From the NCBI GenBank assembly GCA_046350095.1, contig JAXMBA010000003.1, forward strand, positions 186,001 to 250,000: a DNA stretch of 64,000 bases. The letters run 5' to 3'. Every line of letters begins with the position of its first letter. Positions within the stretch are counted from its first letter, which is position 1. The position numbers and the translations under genes were made by a program. This document shows positions 8,696 to 17,885 of this stretch, piece by piece. The notes below the pieces were generated by a model. That model was not told the origin of the DNA and did no database searches. It saw only the letters and a program-made list of their open reading frames with translations. This DNA comes from Urbifossiella sp046350095 (GTDB lineage Bacteria; Planctomycetota; Planctomycetia; Gemmatales; Gemmataceae).

Positions 8696-8713
8696 GCGCC
8701 ACACGATCACCCG

Positions 8714-11647
8714 TCAGCCCACCGTCAGGAACTCGTTGGCGTTGAACATCGCCCGCGCCAGCGCCGGCAGCCCCGCCGCGCGCACCAGCCGCTCGGCGGA
8801 CGCGCGTTCGGCGGCGGTCGGCTCGCGGCCGAACGCCAGCACCCACGCGCGGCCCACCTGCTTCCCCACGTCGCCGGGCGCCTCGCGCTCAAGCCGCGCC
8901 GCCGTCGCGTCCGCCATCCGCAGCGCGAACGCCCCGTTCCACAGCGACAGCGCCTGCAGCGGCGTCGTGGTCACCGCCCGCCGCGGCGCCGCGCTCGCCG
9001 GGTCGGGGCAGTCCAGCACTTCCAGCAGGCCCGGGTTCCCGCCGCGCGGCAGGAACCGGTACACGCTCCGCCGCCGCGCCTCCGGCCCCTCCGGGTCGAA
9101 CGGGTCGAAGTACGCCGTGCCGTTGAAATTCCGCTCCGTGAAGTCGCTGAACCCCGGCCCGCCCACGGTGCGGTCGAGCAGCCCGGCGGCGCTCAGCATC
9201 GCGTCGCGGACCGCCTCGCCCTCCAGCCGCCGCGGCTTCATCCGCCACAGCAGCCGGTTGTCGGCGTCGATCTTGGCGCAGTCGGCGCGCGGCAGCGACT
9301 GCTGGCGGTAGGTGTCGCTCGTAACGATGAGGCGGTGCAGGTGCTTCTGCGAGAACCCGTTCGCGGCGAATTCGGCAGCCAGCCAGTCGAGCAGCTCGGG
9401 GTGCGACGGGCGGCCGCCGTTGAACCCGAAGTCGCTCGGCGTCTCGACCAGCCCGGTGCCGAAGTGCCAGTGCCACAGCCGGTTCACGGCCACCCGGGCG
9501 AACAGCGGGTTCTTCGGCGACGTGACCCACGCGGCCAGCGCCTTCCGCCGCGCGGCGTCGGGCGCGTCGGGGGCGAGACCGAAGTCGGCGGGGAGGCCGC
9601 GGACTGCCGGCAGCGCCGCGGGCGCGACGGTCTCGCGCGGCGTGGTCACGTCGCCGCGGGCCAGGACGCGCGTCACGCCGACCGGTTGCACGACGTTGGC
9701 ATAAACCTTCCTGTTGGTCTGCGCCCGCACCGACGCCTCGGCGGCCGTCAGCTCGCGCAGCTGCCTCTTCACCTGCTCGCGCCGGTCGCGGTCCGCGGGC
9801 GACAGCTTCTCCCGGATGACCGCCTCCGGGACGAGCGCCGGCCCGGCGGCGAACGACGCCGCGACGTCGCCCGCGCTCAGCGCCCGGTCGTACAGCCGGG
9901 CGGCGACGACGGTGCCGGCGAGCATCTTGTTCCCGCCCGCCGGCCCGTGCCGCATCCCGAACACCACCTCCGCCTTGCCGGCGTCGAATGGCTGCGGGCC
10001 GCCCGACTTGAACGCCGTGCCGTAGGGCCGGCCGTTGCGGTAGCCGGTGACGGTGCCGTCGTCCGCAACCGTGATGGCGACGTGAACGGCGTCCTTGTCC
10101 GCGTCCGCTTCAAGCGGGCCGGCGAAGGACTTCGTGCGGCGGAAGCCGTCGCTCCCCGCCATCCACTTCGCCGGCTCCTGCTCGCCGAACACGATCGCGT
10201 CGAAGACCACGCCGTCGGGCGTCTGCACGCTCATCACGCCGCCGCCGCGCTGGGCGAGGGTGTCGAGCTTCACCCACGCTTCGAGCGTCTTCGCCCGCAG
10301 CGGCGCGGCCAGGGGGGCGGTGCGGACGTAGCCCGTCTTGCCGTCGAAGGTGGCCCCCGCGGCGGTCAACTGCGCACCGCCAACGGCCTTCGCGTGGAGG
10401 CTTCCCACGAGGTCGTTCGTCCCGTTGCGGAAGTCCCAGGCCGCGACCGACTCCGGCCCGCCGGCCGCGGCGCGGACCGGCGCCTCGATCGCGGCCAACT
10501 CCGCGCGCACGGCCGCGGCGTCGCGCGTCAGCTTGTTCAGCGCCTCGGTCGCGGCGCGGTCGGGGAGCGTGCGCTCGCCGTGGCCGACGCCGGCCAGCAG
10601 CGCGGCGAAGCGGTAGTAGTCGGTCTGGCTGATCGGGTCGAACTTGTGGTCGTGGCAGCGGGCGCAGTTCAGCGTCAGCCCCAGGAACGTCTGGCCGACG
10701 GCGCCGACCAGGTCTTCGAGCTCGTCCTGCCGGGCGACGGCGCGCATGGCGTCGGTGCCGACCACGGTGTTGTGGATGCCGGCCACGAGGAAGCCGGTGG
10801 CGGCGACCGCGTCGGGGTCGGCGGGGTGGAGCACGTCGCCGGCGAGCTGCTCGCGCACGAACTGGTCGTAGGGCATGTCGCGGTTCAGGGCGCGGATCAC
10901 CCAGTCGCGGTACGGCCACGAGTGGGGGCGCCGCGTGTTCCGCTCGAACCCGTCGGTCTCGCCGTAGCGCACCACGTCGAGCCAGTGGCGGCCCCACCGC
11001 TCGCCGTAGGCCGGCGACGCGAGCAGGCGGTCCACCACCTTCTCGTAGGCGTCCGGCGCCCGGTCGGCGCGGAAGGCGTCGATCTCCTCGGGCGTCGGCG
11101 GCAGGCCGGTGAGGTCGAACGTGACGCGCCGCAACAGCGTGAGCGCGTCCGCCGGCGGCGACTGTGACAGCCCCTTGTCACGGAGCTTCGCCCGGACGAA
11201 GGCGTCGATCGGGTTCGGCGTCTGCTGCTTCTTGTCCCCAGGCCCCGGCACCGGTTGCAGCGCCCACCAGTCGTAGCCGGCGCGGGCGGCGGTGGTGGCG
11301 CGGAACGGGTCGATCGGGTCGGTGCCCCACTTCGCGCCGCCCTCGATCCACTCCTTCAGCAGCGCCTTCTCGGCCGCGGGCAGCCCCTTCTTCGGCGGCA
11401 TCTCGCCGGCCGCGACGCGTTCCCACAGCGTGCTGTCCTTCAGCTTCCCGGGCACGACGGCGCCGTCCTTGCCGACGACGGCGGCGCGGCGGGACAGGTC
11501 GAGGCCGCCCTTGGCGTTCGCGCCCTTGTGGCAGTCGAGGCAGCGCGACGCCAACAGCGGCGCGACCGCCGCGTCGAAGTCGGGCAGGTCGGCGGCGGCT
11601 TGCTGGGCGAGGGCGACGACGGCGACGAGCGCCGGCAGGCGGGGCAT
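8714..11647 (-). CDS. PSD1 protein: PSCyt1, DUF1549, LamG-like and DUF1553 domains
   Basis: This 977-residue exported protein has a signal peptide (residues 1-19), a planctomycete-type cytochrome-c-like PSCyt1 segment with CLDCH at 36-40, a DUF1549 domain (about 145-350, including RVTFDLTGLPPTPEE and a second haem-like CARCHDHKFDP), a LamG/concanavalin-like insert (about 430-640, AAGATFDGKTGYVRT) and a C-terminal DUF1553 domain (NPLFARVAVNRLWHWHFGTG). These proteins are usually paired with a DUF1501 gene and are thought to act at the cell surface on polymeric substrates; the reaction is unknown. No DUF1501 gene is adjacent here. Start ATG 11647 precedes a clean signal peptide. It diverges from the lipoprotein gene. 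Confidence 0.93.
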   Translation of the reverse strand: MPRLPALVAVVALAQQAAADLPDFDAAVAPLLASRCLDCHKGANAKGGLDLSRRAAVVGKDGAVVPGKLKDSTLWERVAAGEMPPKKGLPAAEKALLKEWIEGGAKWGTDPIDPFRATTAARAGYDWWALQPVPGPGDKKQQTPNPIDAFVRAKLRDKGLSQSPPADALTLLRRVTFDLTGLPPTPEEIDAFRADRAPDAYEKVVDRLLASPAYGERWGRHWLDVVRYGETDGFERNTRRPHSWPYRDWVIRALNRDMPYDQFVREQLAGDVLHPADPDAVAATGFLVAGIHNTVVGTDAMRAVARQDELEDLVGAVGQTFLGLTLNCARCHDHKFDPISQTDYYRFAALLAGVGHGERTLPDRAATEALNKLTRDAAAVRAELAAIEAPVRAAAGGPESVAAWDFRNGTNDLVGSLHAKAVGGAQLTAAGATFDGKTGYVRTAPLAAPLRAKTLEAWVKLDTLAQRGGGVMSVQTPDGVVFDAIVFGEQEPAKWMAGSDGFRRTKSFAGPLEADADKDAVHVAITVADDGTVTGYRNGRPYGTAFKSGGPQPFDAGKAEVVFGMRHGPAGGNKMLAGTVVAARLYDRALSAGDVAASFAAGPALVPEAVIREKLSPADRDRREQVKRQLRELTAAEASVRAQTNRKVYANVVQPVGVTRVLARGDVTTPRETVAPAALPAVRGLPADFGLAPDAPDAARRKALAAWVTSPKNPLFARVAVNRLWHWHFGTGLVETPSDFGFNGGRPSHPELLDWLAAEFAANGFSQKHLHRLIVTSDTYRQQSLPRADCAKIDADNRLLWRMKPRRLEGEAVRDAMLSAAGLLDRTVGGPGFSDFTERNFNGTAYFDPFDPEGPEARRRSVYRFLPRGGNPGLLEVLDCPDPASAAPRRAVTTTPLQALSLWNGAFALRMADATAARLEREAPGDVGKQVGRAWVLAFGREPTAAERASAERLVRAAGLPALARAMFNANEFLTVG

Positions 11648-11725
11648 GGCGGGGTCTCGGGAGGGCACGGGTATTGTCCCCACGCCCGGCGGGCGGGGCA
11701 AGGCGGCTCGCGCAAGTGAATCCGC

Positions 11726-11754
11726 TTGACACCCGACTGTCCCGGTGAGACACT
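11726..11754 (+). promoter_or_regulatory. Possible sigma-70-like promoter for the lipoprotein-DUF1559 pair
   Basis: A perfect TTGACA at 11726-11731 is followed after 17 bases by GACACT (11749-11754), a weak match to the -10 consensus. It lies in the divergent gap 68 bases before the lipoprotein ATG. Planctomycete promoters often deviate from this consensus, so this is tentative. Confidence 0.35.
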
Positions 11755-11821
11755 CAGCCCAACGGACGACTCGCCGCCCGCCCCTCCCTCCCCCCGTTTT
11801 CCCCTCTCCGGAGGCCACCCC

Positions 11822-12244
11822 ATGCCCCGGTTGCTCGTCGCGCTCGTGTCCGCGCTTCTCGTCGCCGGCTGCGGTAGCGGCGACGGCAAAGAAGCCGTGT
11901 CCGGCACCATCACCCTGAAGTCGCAGCCCTTCCCGAACGGCGGCCTCGTCACGTTCGAGCCGCTGGAGAACCAGAACACGGCCGCCCCCGCCGTCGTCAC
12001 CGACGGCAAGTACGACGTCCCCCGGCAGAACGGCCTGAAGCCCGGGCGGTACCGCGTCTGGATGACCGCCGGCGACGGCAAGACGGCCGTGAACCCCGTC
12101 GACTCCGACCAGCCGCCCGGCCCCGGCGGCGGCGCCAACATCGTCTCCAAGGACGTGGTCCCCGCCGCGTGGGGCCGCGACTCCAAGCAGGAGGTTACCG
12201 TCAAGGCCGGCGGCCCCAACGTCTTCAACTTCGACATCCCGTGA
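11822..12244 (+). CDS. Small lipoprotein, carboxypeptidase-regulatory-like
   Basis: The 140-residue protein has a lipoprotein signal with lipobox LVAGC and Cys17 as the expected lipidated residue. The mature part begins GSGDGKEAVSGTITLKSQP and continues GGLVTFEPLEN and GLKPGRYRVWMTAG, the beta-sandwich pattern of short carboxypeptidase-regulatory-like domains common in planctomycetes, where such genes often sit beside DUF1559 genes. It probably sits in the cell envelope; its role is unknown. The DUF1559 gene starts 64 bases downstream on the same strand, so the two are probably cotranscribed. Confidence 0.85.
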   Translation: MPRLLVALVSALLVAGCGSGDGKEAVSGTITLKSQPFPNGGLVTFEPLENQNTAAPAVVTDGKYDVPRQNGLKPGRYRVWMTAGDGKTAVNPVDSDQPPGPGGGANIVSKDVVPAAWGRDSKQEVTVKAGGPNVFNFDIP

Positions 12245-12308
12245 CCTCGCCCGTGCCTCATCCCCGTTCCTTGCCTCTCATCCCAGGTCGTTTCGTGAGG
12301 AGTCTGCC

Positions 12309-13364
12309 ATGCGTCCTCGTTCCCGTGCCGGGTTCACGCTGATCGAGCTGCTGGTCGTCATCGCCATCATCGCCATCCTGATCGGCCTGCTGCTGCCGGC
12401 CGTGCAGAAGGTCCGCGAGGCGGCCGCCCGCGCCAAGTGCACCAACAACATCAAGCAGATCTCGCTGGCCAACATGGCCTACGAGAGCTCCAACGGCACC
12501 TTCCTGCCGGGCGTCAGCCGCACCGGGTGCTGCTGGGGGACGTGGATGGTCCCCATCCTGCCGTACATGGAGCAGCAGGCCATGTTCAACGGGTACTCGA
12601 ACTTCGGCGGGCTGGACAACGGCGGCGGCACGCCGGCCACGTCCACCAGCCGGTACGCGGGCGGGGCCAACCTCACGAACGTGAGCAGCAAGACGCTGAC
12701 CACGCTCACCTGCCCGAGCGACACGCCGCGGCTGATCGGCAGCATCACGCTGCACAACTACGTCCTGAACGCCGGCAACACCAACTTCTACCAGGTGAAC
12801 CAGCCGACCGGCTGCACCGGCGGGACGACCACGGCGGCGACCGGGTGCGTGCAGTTCGGCGGCGCCCCGTTCGGGTGGTACGAGGACCCGGCGACGCTTG
12901 CCGCGGGCGGCGACTCGTCACCCGTCAACTACTCGTCCGGCGTCGCGTCCACCGGCAAGTCCGGGCAGCCGCGAAAGATCGCGGCCATCACCGACGGGAC
13001 GAGTAACACGCTGTGCGTGGCGGAGGTGATCCAGGGGCGGACGTCGGGGGACTACCGCGGGTTCTCGTGGTGGGGCGGCGGGGCGGGGTTCACGACGTTC
13101 CAGACGCCGAACCACGCCAGCGCCCCCGACGTGATGACCGGGGCCGGCTGCGTCAACGACCTGACCGGCCAGCCGCGGATGCCGTGCACCACGTCCTCGA
13201 CCAGCTCGCTGGCGCGGATGCAGCTGGCGCGGAGCCAGCACACGGGCGGCGTCGTCGCCGGGATGTGCGACGGGAGCGTCCGGTTCGTGCGCGACTCGAT
13301 CGACCTGGCGGCGTGGCGGGCGGCCGGCACGTCGATGGGTGCCGAGACGATCCCGCTGAACTGA
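12309..13364 (+). CDS. DUF1559 type II pseudopilin-like protein
   Basis: The 351-residue protein has a textbook type IV prepilin N terminus: a short basic leader, cleavage after Gly8, Phe9 as +1 and Glu13 as the +5 residue, then a long hydrophobic helix and LLPAVQKVREAAARAKC. This is followed by a DUF1559 body ending in the family motif GMCDGSVRFVRDSIDL. A prepilin peptidase should cut and N-methylate it. DUF1559 proteins are massively expanded in planctomycetes and are believed to form extracellular or periplasmic filament-like structures; the individual role is unknown. A GC hairpin follows the stop by 14 bases. Confidence 0.95.
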   Translation: MRPRSRAGFTLIELLVVIAIIAILIGLLLPAVQKVREAAARAKCTNNIKQISLANMAYESSNGTFLPGVSRTGCCWGTWMVPILPYMEQQAMFNGYSNFGGLDNGGGTPATSTSRYAGGANLTNVSSKTLTTLTCPSDTPRLIGSITLHNYVLNAGNTNFYQVNQPTGCTGGTTTAATGCVQFGGAPFGWYEDPATLAAGGDSSPVNYSSGVASTGKSGQPRKIAAITDGTSNTLCVAEVIQGRTSGDYRGFSWWGGGAGFTTFQTPNHASAPDVMTGAGCVNDLTGQPRMPCTTSSTSSLARMQLARSQHTGGVVAGMCDGSVRFVRDSIDLAAWRAAGTSMGAETIPLN

Positions 13365-13377
13365 TGCGCGTCCGGAG

Positions 13378-13401
13378 AGCCGGGGGCGTCAGCCCCCGGC
13401 T
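13378..13401. terminator. GC-rich hairpin after the DUF1559 gene
   Basis: A perfect 10-bp stem, AGCCGGGGGC paired with GCCCCCGGCT around a GTCA loop, starts 14 bases after the DUF1559 stop. There is no run of T, so it may be a terminator acting with Rho or another dispersed palindrome. Confidence 0.5.
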
Positions 13402-13482
13402 TCGACAACGTCGCGTGGCGTGTCCGTGTACGCCGGCCCCCAGCCAGCGCGACCTCGGCGGCGGGCAGCGCGGGTTCGCCGG

Positions 13483-13986
13483 TCACGTCTGCGGATCGAG
13501 AATCAGCTGCGTGTAGGCCACGTCGAGCCAGCGGCCGAACTTGTGGCCGACTTCCCGGAGCACGCCGACCTCCCGGAACCCGAACGCGGCCTGCAGCGCG
13601 AGGCTGGCCGTGTGCTCGGTACAGGTCCCGCCGACGATGGTGTGGAGTCCGGCGGCGCGGCCGCGGGCGATGAGGTCGGCGAGGAGCGTGCGGCCGACGC
13701 CGCGGCGGTGGTGCTCGGGGTGGACGTACACCGACGCCTCGGCCGTGCGGGCGTAGGCGCAGCGCGAGTTCCACGTCGACAGCGCCGCCCACCCGACGAC
13801 GACGCCCCCGAAGTCGGCCACGGTCACGGGGCGGGAAGGGCCACGACCGCGGAACCACGCCAGCCGCTCGGCCTCCGTGTCGGGTTCGACCTGGAAGGTG
13901 CAGGTGGAGTGGGCGACGTAGTGGTTGTAGATGTCGCGGACGGCGCCGAGGTCGGCCTCGGCGGCGGGGCGGATCAGGAGCGTCAC
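13483..13986 (-). CDS. GNAT N-acetyltransferase, phosphinothricin-acetyltransferase-like
   Basis: The 167-residue protein starts TLLIRPAAEADLGAVRDIYN and has YVHPEHHRRGVGRTLLADLI, where HRRGVG is the acetyl-CoA pyrophosphate loop of GNAT enzymes (motif A). The ending GFREVGVLREVGHKFGRWLD matches the phosphinothricin/methionine-sulfone acetyltransferase branch. It should acetylate a small amine, possibly an amino-acid analogue, in the cytoplasm; the true substrate is not known. GTG 13986 is the start that gives the complete first strand. The gene is convergent with the DUF1559 gene. Confidence 0.88.
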   Translation of the reverse strand: MTLLIRPAAEADLGAVRDIYNHYVAHSTCTFQVEPDTEAERLAWFRGRGPSRPVTVADFGGVVVGWAALSTWNSRCAYARTAEASVYVHPEHHRRGVGRTLLADLIARGRAAGLHTIVGGTCTEHTASLALQAAFGFREVGVLREVGHKFGRWLDVAYTQLILDPQT

Positions 13987-14025
13987 GGCGGCCTCCGGCG
14001 GGGTGCGTCTGGCGAACGGGGTCCG

Positions 14026-15252
14026 TCACTCGCCCAGGCAGTACAGGAACTCCTCCCGCTTCCCGCCGGCCTTCACCGCCACGCGGGTGTAGACGCGGCC
14101 GTCGCACACCGCCGGCGTCGTCAGCACCTCGTCGCCCAGCTTCGCCTCGCCCAGCTGCTCGAAGCCCGCCGGGTCGGCCTTGAACACCGTCGTCTTCCCC
14201 GCCTCGTTCGTGGCGTACACCCGGTCGCCCACCAGCACCGGTGACGAGCTGAACGTGCCGCCGATCTTCTCGCGCCACCGCTCGGCGCCGGTGTCGCACT
14301 TCCAGCACGCCGCCGCGCCGTCGTCCAGCACCGCGTACAGGTGGCCGTCTTTCACCAGCATCGACGGCACGTACACCCGCGACTTGTTCTCCCACGCCAC
14401 CCGGCCGCTGCCGTCCGCGGCCACCGCCGAGACGTGGTTCTTCGGGTAGCCGCCGCTCGTGAAGACCAGCCTGCCGTCGGTCACCGGCGAGGTCACGCAC
14501 TCGGTGGTGCTCCCCTTCGTCTCCCACAGCCGGCTGCCGCTCAGCGGGTCGAAGCCGGACACGAGGTCGCACCCGGTCAGCACGAGCTGGTCCTTGCCGG
14601 CGACGGTCAGCACGATCGGCGAGGCGTAGTTCGGCAGCCTGGGGCGGTCCTGCTTCCACACGAACGCGCCGGTGGCGCGGTCGAGCCCGGCCACGACCCC
14701 GCCGCCCTTGTTGTCGGCGGTCACGAGCAACAGGTTCTTGTAGACCGCCGGCGACGAGCCGTAGCCCTGGTGGAGCACGTAGGGGCTCACGACCGTCTGC
14801 CACAGTTGCTTGCCGTCGAGGCCGAGGGCGGTGGCGGTGACCGTCTTGCCGTGCATGAACGTGGCGTAGACGCGCTCGCCGTCGCAGCACGGGGTGGTGG
14901 ACGCGAACGAACTCTTGGCGTTGCCGTTGGTCTGCTCGAAGCCGCCCTTGTGGACGACGGTCTTCCACAGTTGCTTGCCGGTGGCGCGGTCGAAACACAG
15001 CACCGATTGCAGCTGTGCGTCGGGCTCGGCGGCGGTGAGGAACACGCGGTCGCCGGCGACGCACGGGGAGCCGTGGCCGCGGCCGGGGACGGCCGCCTTC
15101 CAGCGGACGTTCTTCGTCTCGGACCAGGTGAGCGGCGGGAGCGGGCCGGGCGGGGCGACGCCGTCGCGGGTGGGGCCGCGCCACATCGGCCAGTCGGCGG
15201 CCGCGACCGGGACGGCCGCGAGGAGGGCGAGGGCGAGTGCGAGGCGGGACAT
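14026..15252 (-). CDS. PQQ-like beta-propeller protein, secreted
   Basis: This 408-residue protein has a signal peptide (MSRLALALALLAAVPVAAAD) followed by WPMWRGPTRDGVAPPG, the typical opening of planctomycete PQQ-repeat proteins. The body consists of repeated blades with tryptophan-docking type sequences (CFDRATGKQLWKTV, GLDRATGAFVWKQ, GFDPLSGSRLWET), consistent with an eight-bladed propeller. No catalytic residues of quinoprotein dehydrogenases are evident, so a scaffold or binding role (as in BamB-like proteins) is as likely as an enzymatic one. It begins 36 bases beyond the phoB stop on the same strand and could be transcribed from the pst-pho operon. Confidence 0.85.
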   Translation of the reverse strand: MSRLALALALLAAVPVAAADWPMWRGPTRDGVAPPGPLPPLTWSETKNVRWKAAVPGRGHGSPCVAGDRVFLTAAEPDAQLQSVLCFDRATGKQLWKTVVHKGGFEQTNGNAKSSFASTTPCCDGERVYATFMHGKTVTATALGLDGKQLWQTVVSPYVLHQGYGSSPAVYKNLLLVTADNKGGGVVAGLDRATGAFVWKQDRPRLPNYASPIVLTVAGKDQLVLTGCDLVSGFDPLSGSRLWETKGSTTECVTSPVTDGRLVFTSGGYPKNHVSAVAADGSGRVAWENKSRVYVPSMLVKDGHLYAVLDDGAAACWKCDTGAERWREKIGGTFSSSPVLVGDRVYATNEAGKTTVFKADPAGFEQLGEAKLGDEVLTTPAVCDGRVYTRVAVKAGGKREEFLYCLGE

Positions 15253-15288
15253 GGGACGGCTCCGGGGGGGCCGTCTGTTATATCGCCG

Positions 15289-15993
15289 TTACCCCGCCAC
15301 CGCCTCGCGGAAGCGGTAGCCGACGCCGCGGACCGTCTCGATCAGCTCGGGCGCGCCGCCGGCCTTCGTCAGCTTCTGGCGCAGCGTCTTCACGTGTACG
15401 TCGATGGTGCGCTCCAGCACGATCGACCCCTCGCCGATGGCCGCGTCCATCAGCTGGTGCCGGTTGAACGCCCGCCCCGGCTGCCGCAGCAGGCACAGCA
15501 GCAGCTTGAACTCGGTCGGCGTCAGGTCCACCGCCTCGTCGCCGACGCTGACCCGGTGGCGGACGCGGTCGATCTTCACGCCCTCGTGCTCGACCACGTC
15601 GCCGGCCTCGCCCGGCCCCTCGCTGCGGCGGAGCACCGCCTTCACCCGCTGCAGCAGCACCTTGTTGCTGAACGGCTTGGTCACGTAGTCGTCGGCCCCG
15701 CGGGCGAAGCCCTCCACCTGATCCGTCTCCTCCGACCGGGCGGTGAGCATGATGATGGGGATGTCCTTGGTGCGCTCGCCGCCGCGCAGCTCGCGGCAGA
15801 CGTCCAGGCCGCTCATCCCCGGGAGCATCACGTCGAGGAGGACGACGTCGGGCAGCAGCGCCTGCGCCTTGCGCAGCCCCTCCACCCCGTCGTGGACGAC
15901 GACCGGCTCGAACCCCTCGCGGGTGAAGTACCACGACAGCGTCTGCGTCAGCCCCCGTTCGTCCTCGACGATCAGGATGCGCGGCTGGCCCAT
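15289..15993 (-). CDS. phoB: OmpR/PhoB-family response regulator
   Basis: The 234-residue protein has a receiver domain (residues 1-120) with acidic pocket VEDE at 9-12, phospho-acceptor Asp54 in LLDVMLPG and Lys in DDYVTKPFS (about 107), then a winged-helix DNA-binding domain (about 135-228) with TPTEFKLLLCLL and RTIDVHVKTLRQKL. Its position as the last gene after pstB and phoU argues that it is the phosphate regulator PhoB, activated when phosphate is scarce. No phoR-type histidine kinase is present in the window, so the partner must lie elsewhere. The gap to phoU is occupied by a long palindrome. Confidence 0.88.
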   Translation of the reverse strand: MGQPRILIVEDERGLTQTLSWYFTREGFEPVVVHDGVEGLRKAQALLPDVVLLDVMLPGMSGLDVCRELRGGERTKDIPIIMLTARSEETDQVEGFARGADDYVTKPFSNKVLLQRVKAVLRRSEGPGEAGDVVEHEGVKIDRVRHRVSVGDEAVDLTPTEFKLLLCLLRQPGRAFNRHQLMDAAIGEGSIVLERTIDVHVKTLRQKLTKAGGAPELIETVRGVGYRFREAVAG

Positions 15994-16051
15994 GCTTGCC
16001 CTCGTTGCGAAACGTGGTAGTCGGCCCCGGTGGCCGCTGGTTTCGCATGAA

Positions 16052-16130
16052 GGGGTGAAGGGGTGGAGGGGTGAAGGGGTGACGACGGACAGCAGTTCAT
16101 CACCCCTTCACCCCTCCACCCCTTCACCCC
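16052..16130. repeat. Tandem-armed palindrome between phoU and phoB
   Basis: Perfect 31-nt arms at 16052-16082 and 16100-16130 surround a 17-nt loop. Each arm is built of four 8-nt units, GGGGTGAA or GGGGTGGA. The right arm ends one base before the phoU stop codon. RNA from this region would fold into a very stable hairpin inside the operon. Confidence 0.92.
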
Positions 16131-16131
16131 G

Positions 16132-16836
16132 TCATGGTTCCCGAACCGACTCCGGCCGGTGGCGGATCACGTCGCCGTCGACGAGGTACACCACGTCCTC
16201 GGCGATGTTGGTGGCGTGGTCGGCGATCCGCTCCAGGTGCCGCACGGCGCTGAACAGCGACACCCCCGGCTCCACCAGCGCCGGGTCGGCCTTCATCTTG
16301 GCGATCAGGTCGCAGATCATCTCGGCGTGCATCCGGTCCACCTGGTCGTCCATCCGCACCACCCGCCGGGCCTGCTTCGCGTCCAGGTTCACGAACGCGT
16401 CGAGCGCCTCGCGCACCATCGCCGTGGCGGTGTCGGTCATGCCCAGCAGCTTCTCGGACAGCGTCACCCCGTCGGCGGCCGGCGGCCCGGCGGTGAGGAC
16501 GTCCGGCAGCCCGGCCAGCGCGTCGGCGCGCTCGGCGATGTCCACCGCCAGGTCGCCCATCCGCTCCAGGTCGGTGGTGACCATGAACGTGGTGGCGATG
16601 CGCCGCAGGTCGGTGGCCACCGGCTGGTGCAGCGCCTGAATCTTCAGGCACTCCTCGTAGATGCCGTTCTCCAGCACGTCGATCGCCTCGTCGCCGGCGA
16701 CGACCTCGGCGGCGAGGGCGCGGTCGCGGGTCTGGAGCGCCTTCAGGGCGGCGTAGATGCCCTCTTCGACGCGCGCCGCCATGCCGGTGACGCGCCGCTG
16801 GAGGTCGTCGAGGTCGCGGGTGAGGTGCTTACCCAT
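16132..16836 (-). CDS. phoU: Phosphate signalling protein PhoU
   Basis: The 234-residue protein is all-helical with two PhoU repeats, each carrying the metal-binding E...D pattern (LERMGDLAVDIAERA near 90 and LERIADHATNIAEDVVYLVD near 200). PhoU links the Pst transporter to the PhoR-PhoB two-component system and represses the regulon when phosphate is plentiful. It lies between pstB and phoB on the same strand, which is the expected setting. The start codon 16834-16836 touches the left arm of a palindrome, which means the ribosome-binding region of phoU is part of that hairpin. Confidence 0.93.
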   Translation of the reverse strand: MGKHLTRDLDDLQRRVTGMAARVEEGIYAALKALQTRDRALAAEVVAGDEAIDVLENGIYEECLKIQALHQPVATDLRRIATTFMVTTDLERMGDLAVDIAERADALAGLPDVLTAGPPAADGVTLSEKLLGMTDTATAMVREALDAFVNLDAKQARRVVRMDDQVDRMHAEMICDLIAKMKADPALVEPGVSLFSAVRHLERIADHATNIAEDVVYLVDGDVIRHRPESVREP

Positions 16837-16941
16837 AGTGGACAGTGGCCAGTGGACAGTAGACAGTCAGAACCGCGGTGCCGGCGGCGAACGGTCGTGG
16901 CCCGGTGGCTTCTCTGTCCACTGTCCACTGACCACTGTCCA

Positions 16942-16944
<3 letters not shown>
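16836..16944. repeat. Tandem-armed palindrome between pstB and phoU
   Basis: Arms 16836-16866 and 16914-16944 are 31 nt with two mismatches around a 47-nt loop. They consist of heptad units of the type AGTGGAC. The right arm contains the pstB TAG stop (16942-16944) and the left arm meets the phoU start codon, so the whole intergenic gap is palindrome. Confidence 0.9.
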
Positions 16945-17772
<828 letters not shown>

Positions 17773-17885
17773 AGCGCGGCTCCGGCGCGTGGGAAGGTCG
17801 CTCCTTGTTTTACCCCCCGAATGTGAAGAAAGCGCGAAGGCGCAGGGAAGGGTGCGGGTACGCCGCACCGCCGCGAGCGGCGAAA

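Noticed and set aside
8654..11167. Long plus-strand open frame opposite the PSD1-type gene
   Set aside because: It is a high-GC shadow: Arg/Gly/Ala/His-rich, without signal or domain, and fully antisense to a recognisable family.
16049..16135. CRISPR-like array or minisatellite at the phoU-phoB junction
   Set aside because: The units are 8 nt and arranged as a single inverted pair with no unique spacers, so neither a CRISPR nor a simple tandem array fits.
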